From positions 8,105,001 through 8,169,000 of the forward strand of contig NC_079888.1 of NCBI RefSeq assembly GCF_029227915.1: a stretch of DNA of 64,000 nt, given 5' to 3'. Shown piece after piece: positions 13,301 to 26,310 of this stretch. Under the pieces are notes generated by a model, which was not told the origin of the DNA, made no database searches, and saw only the letters and a list, made by a program, of their open reading frames with translations. The translations under genes were made by a program, and so were the position numbers. Within the stretch, counting starts at the first letter, position 1; each line of letters begins with the position of its first letter. Origin of the DNA: Hydractinia symbiolongicarpus (Eukaryota; Cnidaria; Hydrozoa; Anthoathecata; Hydractiniidae).

Positions 13301-15036
13301 TCAGGTGCTACAGAGATTTTAAGTCGCATCGCTGTATTCTCAGTCCAGAGTGCGAACCATTACCTCATAGAACCGAATGTGCGACGAAGATGGGACTCGC
13401 ACCCACGCGGCCAGAGCCCAATGGATTAGCACTCCATCGCCTTAATCACTCGGCTACCTCGTCTGTTTCTGTACAACGACTACTTTATGGAAAGCTAACA
13501 TTGCTGAACCTGATTCGAGTAACGCAAACTTTTACCATCCCAAACAGTAGGAGTACGCGAGTGGCCCAATTTTAAGTAATCTTGGGTGTGGTCAATTATT
13601 GCGTAAGTCAAGACGACTTTAATGGCAACACCTAATAACGAATTAGCCCCGCTAGCTCGGTCGGTAAAACATGAGACTCCTAATCTCAGGGTCGTGGGTT
13701 CGAGCCCACGTTGGGCGTCTTCTGATAGACTTTGGATAGCATTACCAACGCGCCGTGGAAATCACCAAATCTCCTTCTAAACATGAGTGCTGTTATAAAC
13801 CTGACAAAATTTGAAGAAGTGACTTGAAAGCATTCAAATATGGTTTAGTCAATTTTAGATAAATCATCCCTTCCCTCACGTGTTTTTTAAACAAAGGATT
13901 AAATCCGAGTAGTAAAAGAAAATCAGGTGCTACCGAGATTTGAACTCTGATTCCTGTATTCAAAGTCCAGAATGCGAGCCATTACATCATAGAACCGAAT
14001 GTGCGACGAAGATGGGATTCGCACCCACGCAGGCAGAACCCAATGGATTAGCAGTCCATCGCCTTAACCACTCGGCTACCTCGTCTGTTTCTGTACAACG
14101 ACTACTTTATGGAAAGCTAACATTGTTGAACCTGTTTCGAGTCACGTAACCTTTTACCAGCCCAAACAGAAGGAGTACGCGAGTGGCCCATATTTAAGTA
14201 ATTTTAGGTGTGGTCAATTATTGCGTAAGTCCAAGACGGCTTTAATGGCGGCACTTATGACGAATCAGCCCGGCTAGCTCAGTCGGTAGAGCATGAGACT
14301 CTTAATCTCAGGGTCGTTGGATCGCGCCCCACGTTGAGCGTTTTCTGATAGACTTTCGATAGCATTACCAAGGCGCCGTGGAAATCACCAAGTCTCCTTC
14401 TAAGTATAAGTGCTGTCGTAAACCTGGCAAATGTTAAAAAATGACTTGAAATCATTCAAATACGGCTTAGTTAAATTTAGATAAATCAACCCTTCCATCG
14501 CATATTTCTTAAACAAAAGATTAAGTCAGGGTTGAAAAATAAAGTCAGGCACCAGCGCTGCCATAAACCTAGCAAATGTTGAAGAAATGACTTGAAAGCA
14601 TTCAAATATAGTTTAGACAATTTTATATAAATTATCCCTTCCTTCACGTGTTTCTTAAACAAAGGATTAAATCAGAGTTGTAAAAGAAATTCAGGTGCTA
14701 CCGAGATTTGAACTCGGATCGCTGTATTCAAAGTCCAGAGTGCGAACCATTACATCATAGAACTGAATGTTGGACGAAGATGGGATTTGCACCCACGCGG
14801 GCAGAGCCCAATGGATTAGCAGTCGATCGTCTTAACCACTCGGCCACCTCGTCTGCTTCTGTACCACGTCTACGTCATAGAAAGCTAACAATGCTGAACC
14901 TGTTTCCAGTCACGTAACCTTTTACCAGCCCAAACAGTAGGAGTACGCGGATGGCCCAATTTTAAGTCATTTTTGGTGTGGTCGATTGTTGCGTCAGTCC
15001 AGGGCGGTTTTAATGGCGGCACCTAATAACAAATCA

Positions 15037-15109
15037 GCCCGGTTAGCTCAGTCGGTAGAGCATGAGACTCTTAATCTCAGGGTCGTGGGTTCGAGGCCCA
15101 CGTTTGGCG
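15037..15109 (+). tRNA. tRNA-Lys(CTT), one of the best-preserved copies
   Basis: The gene is 73 nt with D arm AGCTCAGTCGGTAGAGC, anticodon stem GAGA/TCTC, loop CTCTTAA (anticodon CTT), T stem GTGGG/CCCAC with a 7 nt loop TTCGAGG, and a TTTT terminator. The acceptor stem has one C-T mismatch at the fourth pair (3' side GTTTGGC instead of GTTGGGC). Good internal promoter elements make transcription plausible; functional charging is uncertain. Confidence 0.7.
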
Positions 15110-15803
15110 TTTTCTGATAGACTTTGGATTGTATTACCAACGCGCCGTGGAAGTCGCCAAGTCTCCTTCTAAGCATGAGTGCTGTCGTAAACCTGGCAAA
15201 TGTTAAAAAATGACTTGAAATCATTCAAATATGGCTTAGTTAAATTTAGATAAATCAACCCTTCCATCGCATATTTCTTAAACAAAAGATTAAGTCAGGG
15301 TTGAAAAATAAAGTCAGGCACGAGCGCTGCCATAAACCTAGCAAATGTTGAAGAAATGACTTGAAAGCATTCAAATATGGTTTAGTCAATTTTAGATAAA
15401 TTATCCCTTCCCTCACGTGTTTCTTAAACAAAGGATTAAATCAGAGTTGTAAAAGAAAGTCAGGTGCTACCGAGATTTGAACTCTGATTCCTGTATTCAA
15501 AGTCCAGAGTGCTAACCTTACACAATACAACCGAATATGCATCGAAGATGGGATTCGAAGTCATGCGTGCAGAGCCCAACGGATTAGCAGTCCATCGCCT
15601 TAACCACCCGGCCGCCTCGTATGTTTCTGTACCACGTCTACTTTATGAAAAGCTAACATTGCTGAACCTGTTTCGAGTCACGTAACCCTTCACCAGCCCA
15701 AACAGAAGGAGTACGCGAGTGGCCGAGTTTTAAGTAATCTTAGGTGTGGTCAATTATTGCGTAAGTCCAAGACGGCTTTAATGGCGGCACTTATGACGAC
15801 TCA

Positions 15804-15875
15804 GCCCGGCTAGCTCAGTCGGTAGAGCATGAGACTCCTAATCTCAGGGTCGTGGGTTCGAGCCCACGTTGGGCG
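15804..15875 (+). tRNA. tRNA-Lys-like body with CCT anticodon
   Basis: This copy has a consensus D arm and acceptor stem (GCCCGGC with GTTGGGC) and an intact B box, yet the anticodon reads CCT. It is the most intact of the CCT class. The T loop is one base short and the 3' flank is GTCTTC without a T4 run. Confidence 0.55.
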
Positions 15876-17049
15876 TCTTCTGATAGACTTTGGATAGCAT
15901 TACCAACGCGCCGTGGAAATCACCAAATCTCCTTCTAAACATGAGTGCTGCCATAAACCTGACAAAAGTTGAAGAAGTGACGTAAAAGCATTCAAATATG
16001 GTTTAGTCAATTTTAGATAAATTATCCCTTCCCTCACGTGTTTTTTAAACAAAGGATTAAATCAGAGTTGTAAAAGAAAGTCAGGTGCTACCGAGATTTG
16101 AACTCTGATTCCTGTATTCAAAGTCCAGAGTGCGAGCCATTACATCATAGAACCGAATGTGCGACGAAGATGGGATTCGCACCCACGCAGGCAGAGACCA
16201 AGGGATTAACAGTCCATCGCCTTAACCACTCGGCCGCCTCGTCTGATTCTGTACAACGTCTACTTTATGGAAAGCTAACATTGCGGAACCTGATTCGAGT
16301 AACGCAAACTTTTACCATTCCAAACAGTAGGAGTACGCGAGTGGCCGAATTTTAAGTAACCTTAGCTGTGTTCAATTACTGTGTCCTTCCAAGACGGTTT
16401 TAATGGCGGCACCTGACAACGACTCAGCCCGGCTAGCTCAGTCGGTAGAGCAGGAGACTCTTAATCGCAGGGTCCTGGGTTCGAGCTCACGTTGGGCGTT
16501 TTCTGATAGACTTTGGATTGCCTTACCAACGCACCGTGGACATCGCCAAGTCTTCTTCTAAGCATGAGTGCTGCCATAAACCTGACAAAAGTTTAAGAAG
16601 TGGCTTCAAAACATTCCAATATGGTTTAGTCAATTTTAGATAAATCATCACTTCCCTCACGTGTCCCTTAAACAAAACATTAAATCAGAGTTGTAAAAGA
16701 AATTCAGGTGCTACCGAGATTTGAACTCGGATCGCTGTATTCAAAGTCCAGAGTGCGAACCATTACATCATAGAACTGAATGTTGGACGAAGATGGGATT
16801 TGCACCCACGCGGGCAGAGCCCAATGGATTAGCAGTCGATCGTCTTAACCACTCGGCCACCTCGTCTGCTTCTGTACCACGTCTACGTCAAAGAAAGCTA
16901 ACAATGCTGAACCTGTTTCCAGTCACGTAACCTTTTACCAGCCCAAACAGTAGGAATACGCGGGTGGCCAAATTTTAAGTAATTTTTGGTGTGGTCGATT
17001 GTTGCGTCAGTCCAGGGCGGTTTTAATGGCGGCACCTAATAACAAATCA

Positions 17050-17122
17050 GCCTGGTTAGCTCAGTCGGTAGAGCATGAGACTCTTAATCTCAGGGTCGTG
17101 GGTTCGAGGCCCACGTTTGGCG
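17050..17122 (+). tRNA. tRNA-Lys(CTT)
   Basis: Same as the copy at 15037 apart from GCCTGGT at the 5' end. T arm, D arm and TTTT terminator are intact. Confidence 0.6.
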
Positions 17123-19066
17123 TTTTCTGATAGACTTTGGATTGTATTACCAACGCGCCGTGGAAGTCGCCAAGCCTCCTTCTGAGTGTGAGTGCTGCCA
17201 TAAACCTGGCAAATGTCGAAGAAATGACTTGAAAGCATTCAAATATGGTTTAGTCAATTTTAGATAAATCATCCCTTACCTCACGTGTTTCTTAAACAAA
17301 AGATTAAATCAGGGTTGAAAAATAAAGTCAGGCACGAGCGCGGCCATAAACCTAGCAAATGTTGAAGAAATGACTTAAAAGCATTCAAATATGGTTTAGT
17401 CAATTTTAGATAAATCATCCCTTACCTCACGTGTTTCTTAAACAAAAGATTAAATCAGAGTTGTAAAAGAAAGTCAGGTTCTACCAAGACTTGAATTCGG
17501 ATCGCTCTATTCAAAGTCAAGAGTGCTGACCATTACACCATAGAACCGAATGTGCGACGAAGATGGGACTCGAACCCACGCCGGCAGACCCCAATGAAAT
17601 AGCAGTCCATGGCCTTAACCACTGAGCCACCTCCTCTTTTTCTGTACAACGACTACTTTATCGAAAGCTAACAATGCTGATGCTGGTTCAAGTCACGTAA
17701 CCTTTTACCACCCTAAACAGTAGGAGTGCGCGAGTGGCCCAATTTTAAGTAATCTGTGGTGTGGTCATTTATTGTGTAAGTCCAAGACGGCCTAAATGGA
17801 GGCACCTAATAGCGAATCAGCCCGGTTAGCTCACTCGGTAAGGCATTAGACTCTTAATCTCAGTGTCGTGGTTTCGAGGCCCACGTTTGGCGTTTTCTGA
17901 TAGACTTTGGATTGCATTACCAACGCGCCGTGGAAATCCACATGTCTCCTTCTAAGCATGAGTGGTGCCATAAACCTGGCAAAAGTTGAAGAAATGACCT
18001 GAAAGCATTCAGGGATGGCTTAGTCAATTTTAGATAAATGATCCCTTCCATCACGAATTTCTTAAACAAAAGGTTAAATCAGGGTTGAAAAAGAAAGTCC
18101 GGTGCTACCGAGATTTGAAATCCGATCGCTGTATTCAAAGTACAGAGTTCTAACCATTACACCATAGAACCGAATATGCGACTGAGATAGGATTCGAACA
18201 CACGCGGACAGAGCCCAATAGATTAGCATTCCATCGCTCTAACCACTCGGCCACATCGTCAGTTTCCGTACCACGTCTACTTTATGGAAAGCTAACATTG
18301 ATGAACCTGTTTCGAGTCACGTAACCTTTTACCAGCCCAAACAGTAGGAGTCGCGAGTGGCCCAATTTTAAACAATCTCAGGTGTGGTCAATTGTTGCGT
18401 AAGTCAAAGACGGCTTCAATTGCGGCACCTAGTAACGAGTCAGCCCGACTAGCTCAGTCGGTAGAGCATGAGACTCTTAAGCTCATGGTCGTGGGTTCGA
18501 GCTCCGCGTTGGGAGTTTTCTGATTGACTTTGGATTGCATTACCAACGCGCTGTGGAAATCGAAAAGTCTCCTTCTAAGCTTGAGTGCTGCCATAAACAT
18601 GGCAAAAGTTGAGGAAATGACTTGAAAGCATTCAAATATGGCTTAGTCAATTTTAGATAAATCATCACTTCCCTCACGTGTCCCTTAAACAATACATTAA
18701 ATCAGAGTTGTAAAAGAAATTCAGGTGCTACCGAGATTTGAACTCGGATCGCTGTATTCAAAGTCCAGAGTGCGAACCATTACATCATAGAACTGAATGT
18801 TGGACGAAGATGGGATTTGCACCCACGCGGGCAGAGCCCAATGGATTAGCAGTCGATCGTCTTAACCACTCGGCCACCTCGTCTGCTTCTGTACCACGTC
18901 TACGTCAAAGAAAGCTAACAATGCTGAACCTGTTTCCAGTCACGTAACCTTTTACCAGCCCAAACAGTAGGAATACGCGGGTGGCCAAATTTTAAGTAAT
19001 TTTTGGTGTGGTCGATTGTTGCGTCAGTCCAGGGCGGTTTTAATGGCGGCACCTAATAACATATCA

Positions 19067-19139
19067 GCCCGGTTAGCTCAGTCGGTAGAGCATGAGACTC
19101 TTAATCTCAGGGTCGTGGGTTCGAGGCCCACGTTTGGCG
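19067..19139 (+). tRNA. tRNA-Lys(CTT), well preserved
   Basis: Identical to the copy at 15037-15109 by eye; it lies in the second 2017 bp duplicate. Anticodon CTT, 7 nt T loop, TTTT terminator. Confidence 0.7.
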
Positions 19140-22100
19140 TTTTCTGATAGACTTTGGATTGTATTACCAACGCGCCGTGGAAGTCGCCAAGCCTCCTTCT
19201 GAGTGTGAGTGCTGCCATAAACCTGGCAAATGTCGAAGAAATGACTTGAAAGCATTCAAATATGGTTTAGTCAATTTTAGATAAATCATCCCTTACCTCA
19301 CGTGTTTCTTAAACAAAAGATTAAATCAGGGTTGAAAAATAAAGTCAGGCACGAGCGCGGCCATAAACCTAGCAAATGTTGAAGAAATGACTTAAAAGCA
19401 TTCAAATATGGTTTAGTCAATTTTAGATAAATCATCCCTTACCTCACGTGTTTCTTAAACAAAAGATTAAATCAGAGTTGTAAAAGAAAGTCAGGTTCTA
19501 CCAAGACTTGAATTCGGATCGCTCTATTCAAAGTCAAGAGTGCTGACCATTACACCATAGAACCGAATGTGCGACGAAGATGGGACTCGAACCCACGCCG
19601 GCAGACCCTAATGAAATAGCAGTCCATGGCCTTAACCACTGAGCCACCTCCTCTTTTTCTGTACAACGACTACTTTATCGAAAGCTAACAATGCTGATGC
19701 TGGTTCAAGTCACGTAACCTTTTACCACCCTAAACAGTAGGAGTGCGCGAGTGGCCCAATTTTAAGTAATCTGTGGTGTGGTCATTTATTGTGTAAGTCC
19801 AAGACGGCCTAAATGGAGGCACCTAATAGCGAATCAGCCCGGTTAGCTCACTCGGTAGTGCATTAGACTCTTAATCTCAGTGTCGTGGTTTCGAGGCCCA
19901 CGTTTGGCGTTTTCTGATAGACTTTGGATTGCATTACCAACGCGCCGTGGAAATCCACATGTCTCCTTCTAAGCATGAGTGGTGCCATAAACCTGGCAAA
20001 AGTTGAAGAAATGACCTGAAAGGATTCAGGGATGGCTTAGTCAATTTTAGATAAATGATCCCTTCCATCACGAATTTCTTAAACAAAAGGTTAAATCAGG
20101 GTTGAAAAAGAAAGTCCGGTGCTACCGAGATTTGAATTCCGATCGCTGTATTCAAAGTACAGAGTTCTAACCATTACACCATAGAACCGAATATGCGACT
20201 GAGATAGGATTCGAACACACGCGGACAGAGCCCAATAGATTAGCATTCCATCGCTCTAACCACTCGGCCACATCGTCAGTTTCCGTACCACGTCTACTTT
20301 ATGGAAAGCTAACATTGATGAACCTGTTTCGAGTCACGTAACCTTTTACCAGCCCAAACAGTAGGAGTCGCGAGTGGCCCAATTTTAAACAATCTCAGGT
20401 GTGGTCAATTGTTGCGTAAGTCAAAGACGGCTTCAATTGCGGCACCTAGTAACGAGTCAGCCCGACTAGCTCAGTCGGTAGAGCATGAGACTCTTAAGCT
20501 CATGGTCGTGGGTTCGAGCTCCGCGTTGGGAGTTTTCTGATTGACTTTGGATTGCATTACCAACGCGCTGTGGAAATCGAAAAGTCTCCTTCTAAGCTTG
20601 AGTGCTGCCATAAACATGGCAAAAGTTGAGGAAATGACTTGAAAGCATTCAAATATGGCTTAGTCAATTTTAGATTAATCATCCCTTCCATCGCATAATT
20701 CTTAAACAAAAGATTAAATCAGGGTTGAAAAAGAAAGTCAGGTTCTACCGAGATTTGAATTCGGATCGCTGTATTCAAAGTACAGAGTGCTAACCATCAC
20801 ACCATAGAACTGAATGTGCGACGAAGATGGGATTCAAACGCACTCGGGCAGAGCTCAATGGATTAGCCGTCCATCGCCTTAACCACTCGGGCACCTTGTG
20901 TGTTTTTGTACCACGTTTACTTTATGGAAAGCTAACATTGCTGAACCTGTTTCGAGTCACCTAACCTTTTACCAGCCCAAACAGTAGGAGCACGCGAGTG
21001 GCCGAGTTTTAAGTAAATTTAGGCGTGGTCAATTATTGCGTAAGTCCAAGACGGTTTTAATGGCGGCACTTAATAACGAATCAGCCCGGTTAGCTCAGTC
21101 GGTGGAGCATTAGACTCTTAATCTCAGGGTCGTTGGATCGCGCCCCACGTTGAGCGTTTTCTGATAGACTTTCAATAGCATTACCAAGGCGCCGTGGAAA
21201 TCACCAAGTCTCCTTCTAAGCATGAGCGCTGTTGTAAACCTGACAAATGTTAAAAATTGACTTGAAATCATTCAAATATGGCTTAGTTAAATTTAGATAA
21301 ATCAACCCTTCCATCGCATATTTCTTAAACAAAAGATTAAGTCAGGGTTAAAAAATAAAGTCAGGCACGAGCGCTGCCATAAACCTAGCAAATGTTGAAG
21401 AAATGACTTGAAAGCATTCAAATATGGTTAGTCAATTTTAGATACATTATCCCTTCCCTCACGTGTTTCTTAAAAAAAGGATTAAATCAGAGTTGTAAAA
21501 GAAAGTCAGGTGCTACCGAGATTTGAACTCTGATTCCTGTATTCAAAGTCCAGAGTGCTAACCTTACACAATACAACCGAATATGCATCGAAGATGGGAT
21601 TCGAAATCATGCGTGCAGAGCCCAACGGATTAGCAGTCCATCGCCTTAACCACCCAGCCGCCTCTTCTGTTTCTGTACCACGTCTACTTTATGAAAAGCT
21701 AACATTGCTGAACCTGTTTCGAGTCACGTAACCCTTCACCAGCCCAAACATTAGGAGTACGCGAGTGGCCGAATTTTAAGTAATCTTAGGTGTGGTCAAT
21801 TATTGCGTAAGTCCAAGACGGCTTTAATGGCGGCACTTATGACGAATTTAGCCCGGCTATCTCAGTCGGTAGAGCATGAGACTCTTAATCTCAGGGTCGT
21901 TGGATCGCGCCCCACGTTGAGCGTTTTCTGATAGACTTTCGATAGCATTACCAAGGCGCCGTGGAAATCACCAAGTCTCCTTCTAAGCATGAGTGCTGTC
22001 GTAAACCTGGCAATTGTTAAAAATTGACTTGAAATCATTCAAATATGGCTTAGTTAAATTTAGATAAATCAACCTTTCCATCGCATATTTCTTAAACAAA

Positions 22101-22618
22101 AGATGAAGTCAGGGTTGAAAAATAAAGTCAGGCACGAGCGCTGCCATAAACCTAGCAAATGTTGAAGAAATGACTTGAAAGCATTCAAATATGGTTTAGT
22201 CAATTTTACATAAATTATCCCTTCCCTCACGTGTTTCTTAAACAAAGGATTAAATCAGAGTTGTAAAAGAAAGTCAGGTGCTACCGAGATTTTAACTCGC
22301 ATCGCTGTATTCAAAGTCCAGAGTGCGAACCATTACATCATAGAACGGAATGTGCGACGAAGATGGGACTCCCACCCACGCGGCCAGAGCCCAATGGATT
22401 AGCATTCCATCTCCTTAAGCACTCGGCTACCTCGTCTGCTTCTGTACAACGACTACTTTATGGAAAGCTAACACTGCTGAACCTGATTCGAGTAACGCAA
22501 ACTTTTACCATCCCAAACAGTAGGAGTACGCGAGTGGCTGAATTTTAAGTAATCTTGGGTGTGGTCAATTATTGCGTAAGTCAAGACGACTTTAATGGCA
22601 ACACCTAATAACGAATTA

Positions 22619-22690
22619 GCCCCGCTAGCTCAGTCGGTAAAACATGAGACTGGTAATCTCAGGGTCGTGGGTTCGAGCCCACGTTGGGCG
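22619..22690 (+). tRNA. tRNA-Lys-like body with GGT anticodon
   Basis: The anticodon loop is CTGGTAA, so the anticodon is GGT (Thr type). The rest resembles the CCT class (GCCCCGC 5' end, GGTAAAAC D arm) with an intact B box. It is the only GGT copy in the + strand slot. Confidence 0.45.
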
Positions 22691-23521
22691 TCTTCTGATA
22701 GACTTTGGATAGCATTACCAACGCGCCGTGGAAATCATCAAATCTCCTTCTAAACATGAGTGCTGCCATAAACCTGACAAAAGTTGAAGAAGTGACTTAA
22801 AAGCATTCAAATATGGTTTAGTCAATTTTAGATAAATCATCCCTTCCCTCACGTGTTTTTTAAACAAAGGATTAAATCAGAGTTGTAAAAGAAAGTCAGG
22901 TGCTACCGAGATTTGAACTCTGATTCCTGTATTCAAAGTCCAGAGTGCGAGCCATTACATCATAGAACCGAATGTGCGACGAAGATGGGATTCGCACCCA
23001 CGCAGGCAGAGACCAAGGGATTAACAGTCCATCGCCTTAACCACTCGGCTACCCCGTCTTTTTCTGTACAACGACTACTTTATGGAAAGCTAACATTGTT
23101 AAACCTGTTTCGAGTCACGTAACCTTTTACCAGCCCAAACAGAAGGAGTACGCGAGTGGCCCATATTTAAGTAATCTTAGGTGTGGTCAATTATTGCGTA
23201 AGTCCAAGACGGCTTTAATGGCGGCACTTATGACTAATCAGCCCGGCCAGCTCAGTCGGTAGAGCATGAGACCCTTAATCTCAGGGTCGTTGGATCGCGC
23301 CCCACGTTGAGCGTTTTCGGATAGACTAAGGATTGCATTACCAACACGCCGTTAAAATCGCCAAGTGTCCTTCTAAGCATGAGTGCTGGCACAAACCTGG
23401 TAAAGGTTGAAGAAATGACTTGAAAGTATTCAAGTATGGCTTAGTCAATTTTAGATGAATCATCCCTTACCTCACGTGTTTCCTAAACAAAAGATTACAT
23501 CAGAGTTGAAAAAGAAAGTCA

Positions 23522-23592
23522 GGTTCTACCGAGATTTGAATTCGGATCGCTGTATTCAAAGTCCAGAGTGCTAACAATCACACCATAGAACC
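23522..23592 (-). tRNA. tRNA-Gln(TTG) copy with a stem mutation
   Basis: On the - strand it reads GGTTCTATGG at the 5' end and anticodon TTG, with a T arm reading CCGAA TTCAAAT CTCGG. Like nearly all array copies it has TACAG in place of TCCAG on the 3' side of the anticodon stem, which opens one pair. The intact form is seen only at 26150. Confidence 0.5.
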
Positions 23593-25881
23593 GAATGTGC
23601 GACGAAGATGGGATTCAAACGCACTCGGGCAGAGCCCCATGGATTAGCAGTCCATCGCCTTAACCACTCGGCCGCCTCGTCTGATTCTGTACAACGTCTA
23701 CTTTATGGAAAGCTAACATTGCAGAACCTGATTCGAGTAACGCAAACTTTTACCATTCCAAACAGTAGGAGTACGCGAGTGGCCGAATTTTAAGTAACCT
23801 TAGCTGTGTTCAATTACTGCGTCCTTCCAAGACGGTTTTAATGGCGGCACCTGATAACGACTCAGCCCGGCTAGCTCAGTCGGTAGAGCAGGAGACTCTT
23901 AAGCTCATGGTCGTGGGTTCGAGCTCCACGTTGGGCGTTTTCTGATTGACTTTGGATTGCATTACCAACGCGCTGTGGAAATCGAAAAGTCTCCTTCTAA
24001 GCTTGAGTGCTGCCATAAACATGGCAAAAGTTGAGGAAATGACTTGAAAGCATTCAAATATGGCTTAGTCAATTTTAGATTAATCATCCCGTCCATCGCA
24101 TAATTCTTAAACAAAAGATTAAATCAGGGTTGAAAAAGAAAGTCAGGTTCTACCGAGATTTGAATTCGGATCGCTGTATTCAAAGTCCAGAGTGCTAACC
24201 ATTACACCATAGAACCGAATGTGCGACGAAGATGGGATTCGGACGCACGCGGGCAGAGCCCAATGGATTAGCAGTCCATCTACTTAACCACTCGGCCAAC
24301 TCGTCTGTTTCTGTTCCACGTCTACTTTATGGAAAAATAAAATTGCTGAACCTGTTTTGAGTCACGTAACCTTTTACCAGCACAAACAGTAGGAGTACGC
24401 GTGTGGCCCAATTTTAAGTAATCTTAGGGGTGGTCAATTGTTGCCTAAGTTCAAGACAGCTTTAATGGCGGCACCTAATAACGAATCAGCCCGGCTCTCT
24501 CAGTCGGTAGAACATGAGACTCTTAATCTCATGGTCGTTGGTTCCAGCCCTGCGTTGGGCGATTTCTGATAGACTTTGGATTGCATTACCAACGCGCCGT
24601 GGAAATCGACAAGTCTCCTTCTAAGCATGAGTGGTGCCATAAACCCGGCAAAAGTTGAAGAAATGACTTGAAAGCATTCAAATATGGCTTAGTCAATTTT
24701 AAATAAATCAACCCTTCCATCGCATATTTCTTAAACAAAAGATGAAGTCAGGGTTGAAAAATAAAGTCAGGCACGAGCGCTGCCATAAACCTAGCAAATG
24801 TTGAAGAAATGACTTGAAAGCATTCAAATATGGTTTAGTCAATTTTAGATAAATTATCCCTTCCCTCACGTGTTTCTTAAACAAAGGATTAAATCAGAGT
24901 TGTAAAAGAAAGTCAGGTGCTACCGAGATTTTAACTCGCATCGCTGTATTCAAAGTCCAGAGTGCGAACCATTACATCATAGAACCGAATGTGCGACGAA
25001 GATGGGACTTGCACCCACGCGGCCAGAGCCCAATGGATTAGCATTCCATCGCCTTAAGCACTCGGCTACCTCGTCTGCTTCTGTACAACGACTACTTTAT
25101 GGAAAGCTAACACTGCTGAACCTGATTCGAGTAACGCAAACTTTTACCATCCCAAACAGTAGGAGTACGCGAGTGGCTGAATTTTAAGTAATCTTGGGTG
25201 TGGTCAATTATTGCGTAAGTCCAAGACGGCTTTAATGGCGGCACTTATGACTAATCAGCCCGGCCATCTCAGTCGGTAGAGCATGAGACCCTTAATCTCA
25301 GGGTCGTTGGATCGCGCCCCACGTTGAGCGTTTTCGGATAGACTAAGGATTGCATTACCAACACGCCGTGAAAATCGCCAAGTGTCCTTCTAAGCATGAG
25401 TGCTGGCACAAACCTGGTAAAGGTTGAAGAAATGACTTGAAAGTATTCAAGTATGGCTTAGTCAATTTTAGATGAATCATCCCTTACCTCACGTGTTTCC
25501 TAAACAAAAGATTACATCAGAGTTGAAAAAGAAAGTCAGGTTCTACCGAGATTTAAATTCGGATCGCTGTATTCAAAGTCCAGAGTGCTAACAATCACAC
25601 CATAGAACCGAATGTGCGACGAAGATGGGATTCAAACGCACTCGGGCAGAGCTCAATGGATTAGCCGTCCATCGCCTTAACCACTCGGGCACCTTGTGTG
25701 TTTTTGTACCACGTTTACTTTATGGAAAGCTAACATTGCTGAACCTGTTTCGAGTCACCTAACCTTTTACCAGCCCAAACAGTAGGAGCACGCGAGTGGC
25801 CGAGTTTTAAGTAAATTTAGGCGTGGTCAATTATTGCGTGAGTCCAAGACGGTTTTAATGGCGGCACTTAATAACGAATCA

Positions 25882-25954
25882 GCCCGGTTACCTCAGTCGG
25901 TGGAGCATGAGACTCTTAATCTCAGGGTCGTGTGTTCGAGCCCTACATTGGGCG
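25882..25954 (+). tRNA. tRNA-Lys(CTT), partly degraded
   Basis: The anticodon is CTT and the acceptor stem GCCCGGT with ATTGGGC is nearly complete. The D arm has TACCTCAG, and the T stem (GTGTG with CCTAC) contains a mismatch. A TTTT terminator follows. This unit also carries the best Gln/Ser pair of the array. Confidence 0.55.
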
Positions 25955-26149
25955 TTTTCTGATAGACTTTGGATTGCATTACCAACACGCCGTGGAAGTC
26001 CCTAAGTCTCCTTTCTGCTATGACCTTGGCAAAAGTTGATGAAATGACTTGAAAGCATTCAATTATGGCTTAATCAACTTTAGATAAATCATCCCTTCCC
26101 TCAGGTATTTCTTAAACAAAAGATTAAATCAGAGTTGAAAAAGAAAGTC

Positions 26150-26221
26150 AGGTTCTACCGAGATTTGAACTCGGATCGCTGGATTCAAAGTCCAGAGTGC
26201 TAACCATTACACCATAGAACA
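26150..26221 (-). tRNA. tRNA-Gln(TTG), most intact copy
   Basis: The - strand reads GTTCTATGGTGTAATGG at the 5' end, loop CTTTGAA (anticodon TTG) in a perfect CTGGA/TCCAG stem, and a T arm CCGAG TTCAAAT CTCGG. It closely matches the conserved animal tRNA-Gln. The first base is T instead of G, so the terminal pair is lost. A T5 run lies about 14 nt past the 3' end on the - strand. Confidence 0.75.
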
Positions 26222-26229
26222 AAATGTGC

Positions 26230-26310
26230 GACGGAGATGGGAATCGAACCCACGCGTGCAGAGCCCAATGGATTAGCAGTCCATCGCCTTAACCACTCGG
26301 GCAGCCCGTC
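26230..26310 (-). tRNA. tRNA-Ser(GCT), most intact copy
   Basis: The - strand gene is 81 nt with D arm GAGTGGTTAAGGC, anticodon loop CTGCTAA (GCT), a long variable arm (GGGCTCTGCACGC) typical of Ser, T arm GTGGG TTCGATT CCCAT, and 3' end TCTCCGTC. The acceptor stem is imperfect near its base. It ends 8 nt before the tRNA-Gln on the same strand. Confidence 0.75.

Larger units (their letters stand above)
16640..20673. repeat. 2017 bp tandem duplication of a three-unit block
   Basis: Positions 16640-18656 and 18657-20673 are two adjacent, nearly identical copies, each made of 623 + 770 + 624 bp tRNA units. Similarity stops near 20674. This is the freshest-looking duplication in the array. Confidence 0.85.

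Noticed and set aside
17056-19255. Two identical 60-codon - strand frames (17056-17238, 19073-19255)
   Set aside because: Antisense of the Lys-like tRNA and flank, identical only because of the 2017 bp duplication.
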